From positions 124,001-188,000 of the forward strand of contig NZ_JABBPC010000012.1 in assembly GCF_012927485.1 (NCBI RefSeq): a stretch of 64,000 nt of DNA, given 5' to 3'. Of this stretch, positions 41,612 to 50,953 are shown one piece after another. A model generated the notes under the pieces. That model was not told the origin of the DNA. It saw nothing but the letters and a program-made list of their open reading frames with translations, and ran no database searches. Position 1 is the first letter of the stretch. Each line of letters starts with the position of its first letter. This stretch comes from Polaromonas sp. (GTDB lineage Bacteria; Pseudomonadota; Gammaproteobacteria; Burkholderiales; Burkholderiaceae_C). The translations under genes and the position numbers were made by a program.

Positions 41612-43224
41612 CAGGGCTGTTCCTTTAACAAGCGCCGCAACACCTTGCCGGCACCCGTAGCCGGTAGCGCGTCGATGAAGCGCACTTCACGCGGCGCCTT
41701 GTAGGTCGACATGTTTTCCCGCGCCCAGGCAATCAGCGCTGCGGCATCAATGCTCTGCCCCGGCTTGCGCACGATGAAAGCGCGGATAAGTTCGCCTTTG
41801 GTCGCATCTGGCACGCCGATGACGGCCGCCTGTGCCACGGCGGGGTGCTTGATCAGAATGGTTTCTACTTCTTCCGGAAACACGGCGTAGCCCGAGACCT
41901 TGATCATTTCCTTCAACCGGCCAGTAAAGGTGAGGTACCCATCGGGGTCCAACCGGCCCATGTCGCCGGTGTAGACCCAGCCGCTCTTCAGCGTTCTCGC
42001 AGTCGCCTCGGGTTGGTTCCAGTAGCCCTTGAATACCCCAGGGCTGCGCAACACGATCTCGCCGACTTCACCAGGTGGCACCGGCGCGCCGCTGTCGGGG
42101 TCCAGAATGCGGATCTCATTGCCGGGAATCGCCTTGCCGTGCGTGCCCCAGCGAATCGCGTTCCACGGCATGTAGGTGTCCACCGTGTGAGTTTCACTCA
42201 GGCCATAGGCGGCCTCAAACGAGCTGCAGTTGGGCGCGAGCTGTCGCCATTGCTGTGCCAGTAGCTCCGTCAAGGTGATGCCGAAGCTGGTCACGGGGTT
42301 CATCCGCAGGCTGGATAAATCGAATTCCCTCGCGTCCGGCAGCTGCATCGCCGCTAAATTCATGGGCGCTATGCTGTACCACCAAGTCACGCGGTGCCGC
42401 GAAATTGCCTGCAGCGTTGCGAGCGGATCGAAACGATACAGCAGCACGCTCGTGGCACCGGTGTACATCGTCACATTGATGCCCATCACCATCCCTGCGA
42501 TATGGTAAAGCGGCGCAACGGCCAACATCACGTCGTCGCTGCTGACGCGGTTGCAGCCGGCCGCCGCAGCGGTCTTGAACAGGGCATTGCCGTAAGTCAG
42601 CATCGCGCCCTTGGGCAGACCTGTCGTGCCGGAGGTATAGGTCATCAGTGCCACATCGTCCATGGCCAGTTCCACCGAAGGCGCCAGATTTTCGGTACGC
42701 GTCGCCACTAGAAAATCTTCGCATCCCGTGGGGACCGTGCGCGGCTGAGCCTTCATCGCGAGCAGTTCAGGTGGCACGGTGATCGACGGCACTTCGGGCA
42801 GCAAGTCGGCATAGTGCACGACGAATACATGCTCCAGCGTGCTGGTACCGCGCACCTTGTCCACGACTGGAATCAGCGGCTCGGCGGCGACGATGACGCG
42901 CGCCTTCAAATCGTGCAGTTGGTAGTCCAACTCATGCTCCTTGAATAGCGGCCCACACGGGCAGACGATGGCACCGAGCTTTTGGATGCCATAGTGCGCC
43001 ATGATGTACTGCGGACAGTTGTTCATGAACAGCGCAACAGGTTCACCTTTTTTGACACCAAGCTGGGCCAAGCGGGCGGCAAACGCGTCGCTGGCCCGGT
43101 CGAGCTCAGCGTAGGTCACCGATCGACCATACCAAAGGTAGGCCGCCTTGTCCGGCTGCTGAAGCGCGTGTTGCCGAAGGTATTCATGCAGGGGCTGATC
43201 GGGTTGATTGGCGGCAGATGACAT
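41611..43224 (-). CDS. AMP-dependent acyl-CoA synthetase/long-chain fatty-acid-CoA ligase
   Basis: LMTYTSGTTGLPKGAMLTYGN, EAAYGLSETHTVDTYM, YTGDMGRLDPDGYLTFTGRLKEMIKVSGYAVFPEEVE. Confidence 0.95.
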   Translation of the reverse strand: MSSAANQPDQPLHEYLRQHALQQPDKAAYLWYGRSVTYAELDRASDAFAARLAQLGVKKGEPVALFMNNCPQYIMAHYGIQKLGAIVCPCGPLFKEHELDYQLHDLKARVIVAAEPLIPVVDKVRGTSTLEHVFVVHYADLLPEVPSITVPPELLAMKAQPRTVPTGCEDFLVATRTENLAPSVELAMDDVALMTYTSGTTGLPKGAMLTYGNALFKTAAAAGCNRVSSDDVMLAVAPLYHIAGMVMGINVTMYTGATSVLLYRFDPLATLQAISRHRVTWWYSIAPMNLAAMQLPDAREFDLSSLRMNPVTSFGITLTELLAQQWRQLAPNCSSFEAAYGLSETHTVDTYMPWNAIRWGTHGKAIPGNEIRILDPDSGAPVPPGEVGEIVLRSPGVFKGYWNQPEATARTLKSGWVYTGDMGRLDPDGYLTFTGRLKEMIKVSGYAVFPEEVETILIKHPAVAQAAVIGVPDATKGELIRAFIVRKPGQSIDAAALIAWARENMSTYKAPREVRFIDALPATGAGKVLRRLLKEQP

Positions 43225-43285
43225 GGCGTCACTTTCAGTAAATAAACAGTTGCTGACCAATATATACCCAGTAGTAGAATATTCC

Positions 43286-43297
43286 TACCAATTGGTA
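43286..43297. promoter_or_regulatory. Candidate TetR-family operator palindrome
   Basis: TACCAATTGGTA, perfect 12-bp palindrome in the divergent intergenic region, 6 bp before the TetR ATG. Confidence 0.5.
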
Positions 43298-43303
43298 TAA
43301 CGC

Positions 43304-43990
43304 ATGCGACACCAAACAAATACCATCCCGCCCGGACAAGCCATTCCCAGCCCCGCACAGTTAGCCCGCGGTCGCCAGAAGGCTGCGACTCAAAGCAGCA
43401 GAGAGAAGCGTGAACGCATTCTCAAGGTCGCGGAGCGGCTTTTCCACGAGCAGGGTTATGCCGACACCACGATGGCGCAAATCGTGCGTGAGCTCGGCAT
43501 GACCAAGCCCTATGTCTACTACTACTTCCAAAACAAGCAGGAGATCTTCGAGCGACTGGCCTGGCGTCCCACAGTCGCTTGCTTTACTGTCCTGGACTTC
43601 GTGCCCGAAGACCAGCGACCGGCTCACATCAAGCTGGCGAGTGGTCTTGAAAGTCTGATTCGCGCCACGATCGAGCACTACCCCTCGGCCTTCTTTGCCT
43701 ACCGGGATCCACAGGTCTTTCGGCCTGAATTCGCGGCGGCCCAAAAGAAGATCGCGAACCATTTCTACGAACGCTTGTGCGTGCTGATGGAGCAGGCGCA
43801 CCGCGATGGAACGCTGGACTTCAATGAAACGAAAATTACGGCGCTGGCCGCCTGCAGCCTGCCGGGCTTTCTCTACAGCTGGTATCGGCCCGACGGTCGG
43901 CTGGGGGCTGAAGCGATGGTCAAGGTGCTCACCGAGCTGACGTGGCGAGTCATCGGCTTGCGCGAGCGACCGGACGCGGGATTTGCCTAG
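43304..43990 (+). CDS. TetR/AcrR family transcriptional regulator
   Basis: REKRERILKVAERLFHEQGYADTTMAQIVRELGMTKPYVYYYFQNKQEIFERL. Confidence 0.95.
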   Translation: MRHQTNTIPPGQAIPSPAQLARGRQKAATQSSREKRERILKVAERLFHEQGYADTTMAQIVRELGMTKPYVYYYFQNKQEIFERLAWRPTVACFTVLDFVPEDQRPAHIKLASGLESLIRATIEHYPSAFFAYRDPQVFRPEFAAAQKKIANHFYERLCVLMEQAHRDGTLDFNETKITALAACSLPGFLYSWYRPDGRLGAEAMVKVLTELTWRVIGLRERPDAGFA

Positions 43991-44073
43991 AAAAAACCAT
44001 GGCCATTCACGCCACGGGCCCGCGCAGCCTTAGAGAGATCAATCAGTTACCCCGTTCAATCCGGCGCGACGGC

Positions 44074-47067
44074 TTAATGCACACCGGTCAACAGCGCCGC
44101 ATTACCGCCCGCCGCCGTGGTGTTGACAGTGACGGTTTGCTCGGTACAAAAGCGGTATAGGTAGTGCGGCCCGCCAGCTTTCGGGCCGGTGCCGCTCAAA
44201 CCTTCGCCGCCGAAGGGCTGTACACCGACCACCGCGCCAATCATGTTGCGGTTGACGTAGATATTGCCCACGTGAGCGGCTGCGGCCAGTGCTTGTGCGC
44301 GCGAATCGATGCGGGTCTGCAGTCCCAGCGTGAGGCCGTAACCGAGTGCGTTGATCTCCGCGATGACGGCTTCAGGCGTGCTGAGCGCACCGCTGCCCCA
44401 GCGCACGATTTGCAGGACAGGCCCGAAAATTTCGTCTTTTACGTCGTCCAGGCGCTTGACCTCGAAGGCGGCTGGTACAACGCTGTTAACCATTTCTGCT
44501 ATTGAGGAAATAGCTTCTGATGCACGTACAGCCTGCGTTATGAGAACTTTTGACGTTGATTGAAGGCGCTGCAGATGCTTTTGAAGCTTGTCAAAAGCTT
44601 CGCGGTCGATCACCGGGCCGACATCGGTCGCCAGCTCAGCCGGGTTGCCCACCACCAGTTCCTGCGCAGCGCCTTCGATCATTTCGATCACGGCGTCCGC
44701 AATGCCTTCGTGCACGCACAGCAGACGCAGCGCCGAGCAGCGCTGGCCAGCTGAACGAAAGGCACTTTGCACCACGGCATCGGTCACCTGCTCGGGTAAA
44801 GCGGTGCTGTCCACCAGCATGACGTTGATACCGCCGGTCTCGGCGATCAGGGGAACAATGGGGCCGTCCTTAGCGGCCAGCGCCCGGTTAATAATTTTTG
44901 CAACCTGGGTGGAGCCGGTAAACACCACGCCAGCCACGCCGGCCGCAGCCACCAGCGCCGCACCGACGGTTTCGCCGGCCCCATGCAGCAATTGCAGCGC
45001 GTTTTCGGGTACACCGGCGTCATGCAAAAGCTTCACAGCAGCCGACGCCACGCCCGGCGTTTGTTCAGCGGGTTTTGCCAGCACCGTATTGCCCGTAGCC
45101 AGCGCAGCCGCCACCTGCCCGGTAAAAATGGCCAGCGGAAAATTCCACGGGCTGATGCAGACCCAGACGCCGCGCCCTGAAAGGCGCAGTTCGTTGGTTT
45201 CACCCGTCGGCCCGGGCATCGTCAATGGCTGCATGATGCGCTCGGCTTCGTTGGCGTAATAGCGCAGAAAGTCGACCGCCTCGCGTACTTCTGACACCGC
45301 ATCGTCCCACGTTTTGAAGGCCTCCTTGACCAGCAACGCGCAGAACATCGGCAACTGCTGCTGAAGCGCATCCGCCGCGCGGCGAAGGATGGCGGCGCGA
45401 TCGGCTACCGGCACTTTGCTCCACGTTTGATAGGTGCTCGTTGCCGTATTGATTGCGAGGTACGCCGATGCAGCATCAAATTCAGGCACGGCGGGTACAT
45501 GAACAGTATTGAAGGCAGCCAGCAGCGGTGCGCGCATGCTCTCCACCGTCAAGTCCAGTCCAAGGCTGTTGGCGCGGCCGGGGCCATAGAGCACTGGCGG
45601 CAGCGGTAAAGAAGACGCCGGCTCTAACCGGAGCGGCGACGTCAACAGCTCGTCCATGCCCACCGATTCGTCGGCCAACTGGTGTACGAACGACGAATTA
45701 GCACCGTTTTCCAACAGGCGTCGCACCAGGTAAGCCAGAAGATCCCGGTGTGCCCCGACGGGCGCATAAACGCGGCAGCTGATCAGCGGATTCTTCAGCA
45801 CTTCGCGGAACACGCCCTCCCCCATGCCGTGCAGACGCTGCAATTCAAAGGGCACTGCGTTGCGAGAAGCCAACTGCAAAATCGCGGCAATGGTGGCGGC
45901 GTTATGGCCGGCAAATTGCGGGTAAACGGCGTCGGGCGCGGCTAACAGGGCCTGCGCGCACGCCAGGTAAGACACGTCGGTATGGTGCTTGTGCGTGAAC
46001 ACCGGATAGTGCGGCAGACCCATTTCCTGCGCGCGTTTAATTTCCGAATCCCAGTACGCGCCTTTGACCAATCGGCACATCAGGCGCAGCTTGTAGTTGC
46101 GGCCGATGGCGATGATGTGATGAACCAAATCCAGTGCGCGAGTTTGATAGGCCTGCATCGCCAGACCAAACCCTTGCCACTGCGGGTGGTGCTGTGCCAC
46201 CTTGGCGGCAAGAGCCTCAAACACCTCCAGAGATAGCTCCAGCCGGTCCACTTCCTCCGCATCAATGGTCAGGTTGATATTCGCCTTGGCGGCCAGATCG
46301 CAGAGGCCCCAAACGCGAGGCACCAACTCCGCCAGTACCCGCACTCGCTGCGCGTCCTCGTAGCGCGGATGCAGCGCGCTGAGCTTGATGGAGATCCCGT
46401 CATTTTGCTCGGTCGCTGTTGCTGAATTTGAATTGGAAGCGATTGATTTAATCGCTACGGTGTAGCTTTCCAAGTAGCTCAGGGCGTCTTTTTCAGTGCG
46501 CGCCCCCTCGCCGAGCATGTCATAGCTGAAGCGCAAATTCTTTATCTTCTTACGCGCATCGTCGGCTTCCTTCATGGCGTCGCCAATCGTTTGGCCCAGC
46601 ACGAACTGGCGTCCCAGCAGCTGCACAGCGCGCAGCGTGGCGGCCACCACGGTCCGGGCTCCCAGCTTGCTCATGAGGCTGGACTGGCCGCCTTCTGGTA
46701 AAAACTTTTTCGACAGTGCGATCGCCGATGCCGACAAGCGGGCCATCACGCCGTCGCTGGCCCCGTCGAAATCGGCGCGCCCCAACTGATCTGCGGTCAA
46801 GGCAATGGCGGTTTCTGCGTCGGGCACCCGCAGCAACGCTTCCGCCAAACGCATCAGCGCCAACCCTTCAGCACTGGAGAGCGGGTATTCCTTGAGCAAG
46901 CTCTCCATCGCCCAAAAGGGTGGCGGGCTGGCGCGCACTGCCTGAACCCAGGGCCGCGCCGACTGGGCCGCTGCCGCCCAGTCGAGTACGCCTTCGACCG
47001 TGTGCAAATAGCTGGCCACAACGTCGGCCTCCGGGCGATAAGGAAATGGCAGACGAGGAAAGGACAT
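44074..47067 (-). CDS. putA: Bifunctional proline dehydrogenase / L-glutamate gamma-semialdehyde dehydrogenase (short PutA without N-terminal DNA-binding domain)
   Basis: ISIKLSALHPRYEDAQ, LRLMCRLVKGAYWDSEIKRAQ, RNAVPFELQRLHGMGEG; ALDH: VWVCISPWNFPLAIFTGQVAAALATGNTVLAKPAEQTP, FRSAGQRCSALRLL. Confidence 0.95.
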   Translation of the reverse strand: MSFPRLPFPYRPEADVVASYLHTVEGVLDWAAAAQSARPWVQAVRASPPPFWAMESLLKEYPLSSAEGLALMRLAEALLRVPDAETAIALTADQLGRADFDGASDGVMARLSASAIALSKKFLPEGGQSSLMSKLGARTVVAATLRAVQLLGRQFVLGQTIGDAMKEADDARKKIKNLRFSYDMLGEGARTEKDALSYLESYTVAIKSIASNSNSATATEQNDGISIKLSALHPRYEDAQRVRVLAELVPRVWGLCDLAAKANINLTIDAEEVDRLELSLEVFEALAAKVAQHHPQWQGFGLAMQAYQTRALDLVHHIIAIGRNYKLRLMCRLVKGAYWDSEIKRAQEMGLPHYPVFTHKHHTDVSYLACAQALLAAPDAVYPQFAGHNAATIAAILQLASRNAVPFELQRLHGMGEGVFREVLKNPLISCRVYAPVGAHRDLLAYLVRRLLENGANSSFVHQLADESVGMDELLTSPLRLEPASSLPLPPVLYGPGRANSLGLDLTVESMRAPLLAAFNTVHVPAVPEFDAASAYLAINTATSTYQTWSKVPVADRAAILRRAADALQQQLPMFCALLVKEAFKTWDDAVSEVREAVDFLRYYANEAERIMQPLTMPGPTGETNELRLSGRGVWVCISPWNFPLAIFTGQVAAALATGNTVLAKPAEQTPGVASAAVKLLHDAGVPENALQLLHGAGETVGAALVAAAGVAGVVFTGSTQVAKIINRALAAKDGPIVPLIAETGGINVMLVDSTALPEQVTDAVVQSAFRSAGQRCSALRLLCVHEGIADAVIEMIEGAAQELVVGNPAELATDVGPVIDREAFDKLQKHLQRLQSTSKVLITQAVRASEAISSIAEMVNSVVPAAFEVKRLDDVKDEIFGPVLQIVRWGSGALSTPEAVIAEINALGYGLTLGLQTRIDSRAQALAAAAHVGNIYVNRNMIGAVVGVQPFGGEGLSGTGPKAGGPHYLYRFCTEQTVTVNTTAAGGNAALLTGVH
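44498..44514. repeat. Small palindromic element inside putA (site A)
   Basis: GCTATT gagga AATAGC, perfect 6-bp inverted repeat in a segment coding SEAISSIAEMV. Confidence 0.45.
46438..46456. repeat. Small palindromic element inside putA (site B)
   Basis: AGCGATT gattt AATCGCT, perfect 7-bp inverted repeat in a segment coding VAIKSIASNSNSATATEQ. Confidence 0.45.
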
Positions 47068-47163
47068 CTAAGGCTCCATCAATTTTCAATTTTTTAAACG
47101 AATCAGTAAATTCGGTGTAGTAAGGCAATGTTCTCTTGAGTACCAACGAATTTCCCGCTAAAT

Positions 47164-47673
47164 TTGCATTATTTACAAAATAAATCACTACTTATGCTGC
47201 AAACTCTTACCGATATTGACCGCCTGGACTTAAAAATACTGAATGTTCTTCAGCAGGATGGCCGGATGTCCAACCTGAAGCTGGCCGAGCAGGTGGCCCT
47301 GTCGCCTACCGCCGTCCTGGCGCGAGTTCAAAGGCTGACCCGGGACGCCTACATTCTGGGTTACGAGGCGCGGCTCAACCCGCTAAAGCTCGGCGCGGAG
47401 CTGATGGTGTTTGTCGAGGTGCTGCTGGATCGCACCACGCCAAACGTGTTCGAGGCGTTCAAGGCGGCGGTGCAGGTCTACCCGGAAATCATGGAGTGCC
47501 ACATGGTGGCCGGCGGCTTTGACTATCTGCTCAAGACGCGCATGGCGGACATGGCCGCTTACCGTTCGTTTGCCGGCACCGTGCTCTGGCAACTGCCCGG
47601 TGTGCGGGAAACCCGCACCTATGCGGTGATGGAAGAGGTGAAAAATACCACCCGACTGGCGCTGGGGGTCTAG
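47164..47673 (+). CDS. Lrp/AsnC family transcriptional regulator
   Basis: LTDIDRLDLKILNVLQQDGRMSNLKLAEQVALSPTAVLARVQRLTRDAYILGYEARLNP; start may be 47194. Confidence 0.95.
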   Translation: MHYLQNKSLLMLQTLTDIDRLDLKILNVLQQDGRMSNLKLAEQVALSPTAVLARVQRLTRDAYILGYEARLNPLKLGAELMVFVEVLLDRTTPNVFEAFKAAVQVYPEIMECHMVAGGFDYLLKTRMADMAAYRSFAGTVLWQLPGVRETRTYAVMEEVKNTTRLALGV

Positions 47674-47828
47674 CGTTTTAAATTCATCAAACGGGCGTAC
47701 CCTCGGTACCTGCCGAACTGGTCATCGATCACGTCCGCCAAATGTGCCGGCCTATGTCGCTGGCATCCCGTCGGAAATAGTGCCGCCGGGTTCAAAACAG
47801 TCAATCATTTTTTAGAGGAATCATCGCG

Positions 47829-48968
47829 ATGAAGATAAAACAATGGTTGAGAATCACTGCGCTGCTGCTGCTCGTCGGCAGCGCTGCAAGCCATTCGGCA
47901 GAGACGGGTGTCACTGAGTCAGAAATACGAGTGGGTCAGTTCGCCGCCCAGACCGGCCCTGCGGCTGAACTGGGGAAACGAATGCAGATCGGCATCCTGG
48001 CCCAGTTCAACGCGGTCAATGCGGCTGGCGGCATTAACGGACGCATGCTCAAGTTGGTCTCGCGTGACGACGGCTATGAGCCGAAAAATGCCGCTGCCGC
48101 GGTCAAGGCCCTGATTGAGGAAGACAAAGTATTTGCGTTGATCGGCTCGGTAGGAACACCGACCACGCTGGCGGCCATGCCGACCATCAATGCAGCGGCG
48201 ATACCTTTGGTCGGTCCGTTTACCGGCGCGCAGGCCCTGCGAGAACCGTTTAACCGCAACCTGTTCCATGTACGGGCGAGCTATTTCGATGAAACCGAGC
48301 GCATCGTCCAACACCTGAGTACGCTGGGCATCGTCAAGATTGCGGTGTTCTATCAAAACGACTCTTACGGCAAGGCCGGACTGGAGGGCGTGATGCGGGC
48401 GCTGGAGCAGCGCAAGCTCAAACCGGTGGCAAGTGTCTCGGTGGAACGCAACAGCGTGGACGTTGCCGCTCCGCTGGCGGCGATCCTTAAAGCCGCGCCC
48501 GAGGCCGTGATTCAGATCAGCGCCTACAAATCCTGCGCCGCTCTGATACAACAGGCCAAGGCGAAAGGCTATGGAGGTCAGTTTTTTAATGTGAGTTTTG
48601 TCGGCTCAAAAGCGCTTTCTGACGCACTTGGGGAGGGCGGTGTCGGCGTGACGATCTCTCAAGTGGTGCCGTTTCCCTACACGTCCTCGTCAGTCATTGT
48701 GCGGGAATACCAGCAGCGCATGCTGGAAGCGAGCCATCCAGACTTTGATTTTTCCAGCATGGAAGGCTTTCTGGCTGCAAAGGTGTTTACAGAGGGACTG
48801 CGCCGCGCTGGCCGGGGGTTGACGCGGGAGAGCTTTGTCACGGCACTCGAGTCCTTGCGCGACTACAACATGGGAGGCTTCACCATAAACTACAGTCCCA
48901 AAAATCATCAAGGCTCACGCTTTACCGACCTCACCCTTATTGGACGCGGTGGACGATTCGTTCGCTGA
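47829..48968 (+). CDS. ABC transporter substrate-binding protein (Liv family)
   Basis: ESEIRVGQFAAQTGPAAELGKRMQIGILAQFNAVNAAGGINGRMLKLVSRDDGYEPKNA. Confidence 0.93.
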   Translation: MKIKQWLRITALLLLVGSAASHSAETGVTESEIRVGQFAAQTGPAAELGKRMQIGILAQFNAVNAAGGINGRMLKLVSRDDGYEPKNAAAAVKALIEEDKVFALIGSVGTPTTLAAMPTINAAAIPLVGPFTGAQALREPFNRNLFHVRASYFDETERIVQHLSTLGIVKIAVFYQNDSYGKAGLEGVMRALEQRKLKPVASVSVERNSVDVAAPLAAILKAAPEAVIQISAYKSCAALIQQAKAKGYGGQFFNVSFVGSKALSDALGEGGVGVTISQVVPFPYTSSSVIVREYQQRMLEASHPDFDFSSMEGFLAAKVFTEGLRRAGRGLTRESFVTALESLRDYNMGGFTINYSPKNHQGSRFTDLTLIGRGGRFVR

Positions 48969-49099
48969 TCCCGGGACCCGGCCCAACGTTATCGATTGCC
49001 CACCCGAGCGCGCGGCAAAGGTGCCGTCTGGTCAATGGCAGCCGACCCGATTGCGACTTTGACAGCAACGACGTTCGCACCGAGCGCATCGCACGGGCG

Positions 49100-49834
49100 T
49101 CAACTGCGGCTGCCAAAAATTGCCGTACCTATCCGCACCAGGGTGCTACCGGCATGAATGGCGGCCTCCAGATCTGCCGTCATGCCCAGCGACAGCGTGT
49201 CCATGGGCGTGTGCAGCGTGCCAGAGGCATTAACGGCATCAAAAATCGCTTTTGTCTTTGCGTGAAGTTCGCAGGCAGCTTCAAAATCAATCGCCGGCTC
49301 CGGGATAGCCATTAACCCGCGCAGTGTGAGACGAGGTAGTTGAGCAACTGCCTGGGCAAGCGCCTGCACTTCTGCCGGCGCAACGCCTGATTTGTTAACG
49401 CCATCATCCACGTTGACTTGCAAACAAATCTGCAATGGTGGCAAATGAGTCGGGCGCTGCTCGCTCAGACGCTGCGCAATCTTGAGCCGATCGACCGACT
49501 GCACCCAGTCAAAGTGTTCGGCCACGAGGCGAGTTTTATTGCTTTGTACGGGGCCGATGCAATGCCATTCCGTCAGGTTGGCGGTCGCGCCGGATGGCTC
49601 ACCAGGCTGTGCCGCCTGCCAAAGACGCAACGCCGAAATTTTTTCCACTCCCTCTGCGATGTAGTTTTCTCCAAACGCGCGCTGGCCCGCAAGCACAGCC
49701 TCAATGACGGCCTCTGCAGCAAACTTTTTGGAGACTGCCAATAAATGCACGCGGGTCGGGTCGCGCCCTGCGGCAACGCACGCCGTGGTGATGCGCTCTC
49801 GAACAAGCTGAAGGTTGCGTGCAATCGTAGTCAT
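49100..49834 (-). CDS. YggS family pyridoxal phosphate homeostasis protein
   Basis: VHLLAVSKKFAAEAVIEAVLAGQRAFGENYIAEGVEKI; WHCIGPVQSNKTRLVAEHFDWVQSVD; LSLGMTADLEAAIHAGSTLVRIGTAIFG. Confidence 0.95.
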   Translation of the reverse strand: MTTIARNLQLVRERITTACVAAGRDPTRVHLLAVSKKFAAEAVIEAVLAGQRAFGENYIAEGVEKISALRLWQAAQPGEPSGATANLTEWHCIGPVQSNKTRLVAEHFDWVQSVDRLKIAQRLSEQRPTHLPPLQICLQVNVDDGVNKSGVAPAEVQALAQAVAQLPRLTLRGLMAIPEPAIDFEAACELHAKTKAIFDAVNASGTLHTPMDTLSLGMTADLEAAIHAGSTLVRIGTAIFGSRS

Positions 49835-49881
49835 AATCGGACTGTAAACTCAACCCCAGTAAAGTTCCCAAGGATACCCGG

Positions 49882-50925
49882 ATGGACATCACGCAGTTGC
49901 TGGCCTTCAGCGTCAAGAACAAGGCGTCGGACTTGCATTTGTCGGCAGGCTTGCCCCCCATGATTCGGGTACACGGCGACGTGCGGCGCATCAATGTCGA
50001 TCCGCTGGACCACAAGCAGGTGCATGCCATGGTGTATGACATCATGAACGACACGCAGCGGAAACACTTTGAAGAATTTTTAGAGGTTGATTTCTCTTTT
50101 GAAATTGAGGGCCTGGCGCGCTTTCGCGTCAATGCTTTCAACCACCAAAGAGGCGCCGGCGCAGTGCTTCGGACTATTCCTTCCAAAATTTTGACGCTGG
50201 AGCAACTCAACGCGCCCAAGATTTTCTGCGAATTGGCGCTGAAACCGCGCGGCATGGTGCTGGTGACCGGCCCGACGGGCTCCGGAAAGTCCACCACGTT
50301 GGCGGCCATGGTCAACCATTTGAACGAAAGCGAATACGGTCATGTGATCACGATAGAAGATCCGATCGAGTTTGTGCACGAATCCAAAAAATGTCTAATT
50401 AACCAGCGTGAGGTGGGTCCGCACACGCTCAGTTTCAGCGCTGCGCTGAGGTCCGCCCTGCGCGAAGATCCGGACGCAATTCTGGTGGGCGAGATGCGCG
50501 ATCTTGAGACGATTCGCCTGGCCATGACCGCTGCTGAAACCGGTCACCTGGTGTTTGGCACCCTGCACACGTCCAGCGCGGCCAAAACGGTAGACCGGAT
50601 TATTGACGTGTTTCCTGGCGAAGAAAAGGACATGATTCGCTCGATGTTGTCGGAGTCGCTGCAGGCCGTGATCTCGCAAACCCTGTGTAAGACCAAAGAC
50701 GGCTCGGGTCGCGTGGCAGCACACGAAATCATGCTCGGCACAGGCGCCATTCGCAACCTGATCCGAGAAGGCAAGGTTGCGCAGATGTACTCGTCCATTC
50801 AGACCGGCAATAGCGCGGGTATGCAAACGTTGGACCAAAATCTGACTGACCTGGTGCAGCGCAATGTGATTTCTGCCTCAGAAGCACGCAGCAAAGCCAA
50901 AATCCCTGCAAATTTTCCCGGCTGA
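49882..50925 (+). CDS. pilT: Type IV pilus twitching motility ATPase PilT
   Basis: MDITQLLAFSVKNKASDLHLSAGLPPMIRVHGDVRRIN; VTGPTGSGKSTTLAAMV; AEPEDPDAILVGEMRD-type Walker B region (REDPDAILVGEMRDLETI). Confidence 0.97.
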   Translation: MDITQLLAFSVKNKASDLHLSAGLPPMIRVHGDVRRINVDPLDHKQVHAMVYDIMNDTQRKHFEEFLEVDFSFEIEGLARFRVNAFNHQRGAGAVLRTIPSKILTLEQLNAPKIFCELALKPRGMVLVTGPTGSGKSTTLAAMVNHLNESEYGHVITIEDPIEFVHESKKCLINQREVGPHTLSFSAALRSALREDPDAILVGEMRDLETIRLAMTAAETGHLVFGTLHTSSAAKTVDRIIDVFPGEEKDMIRSMLSESLQAVISQTLCKTKDGSGRVAAHEIMLGTGAIRNLIREGKVAQMYSSIQTGNSAGMQTLDQNLTDLVQRNVISASEARSKAKIPANFPG

Positions 50926-50953
50926 AAGCGCCGAGCACTAGGAGAACTTATCC

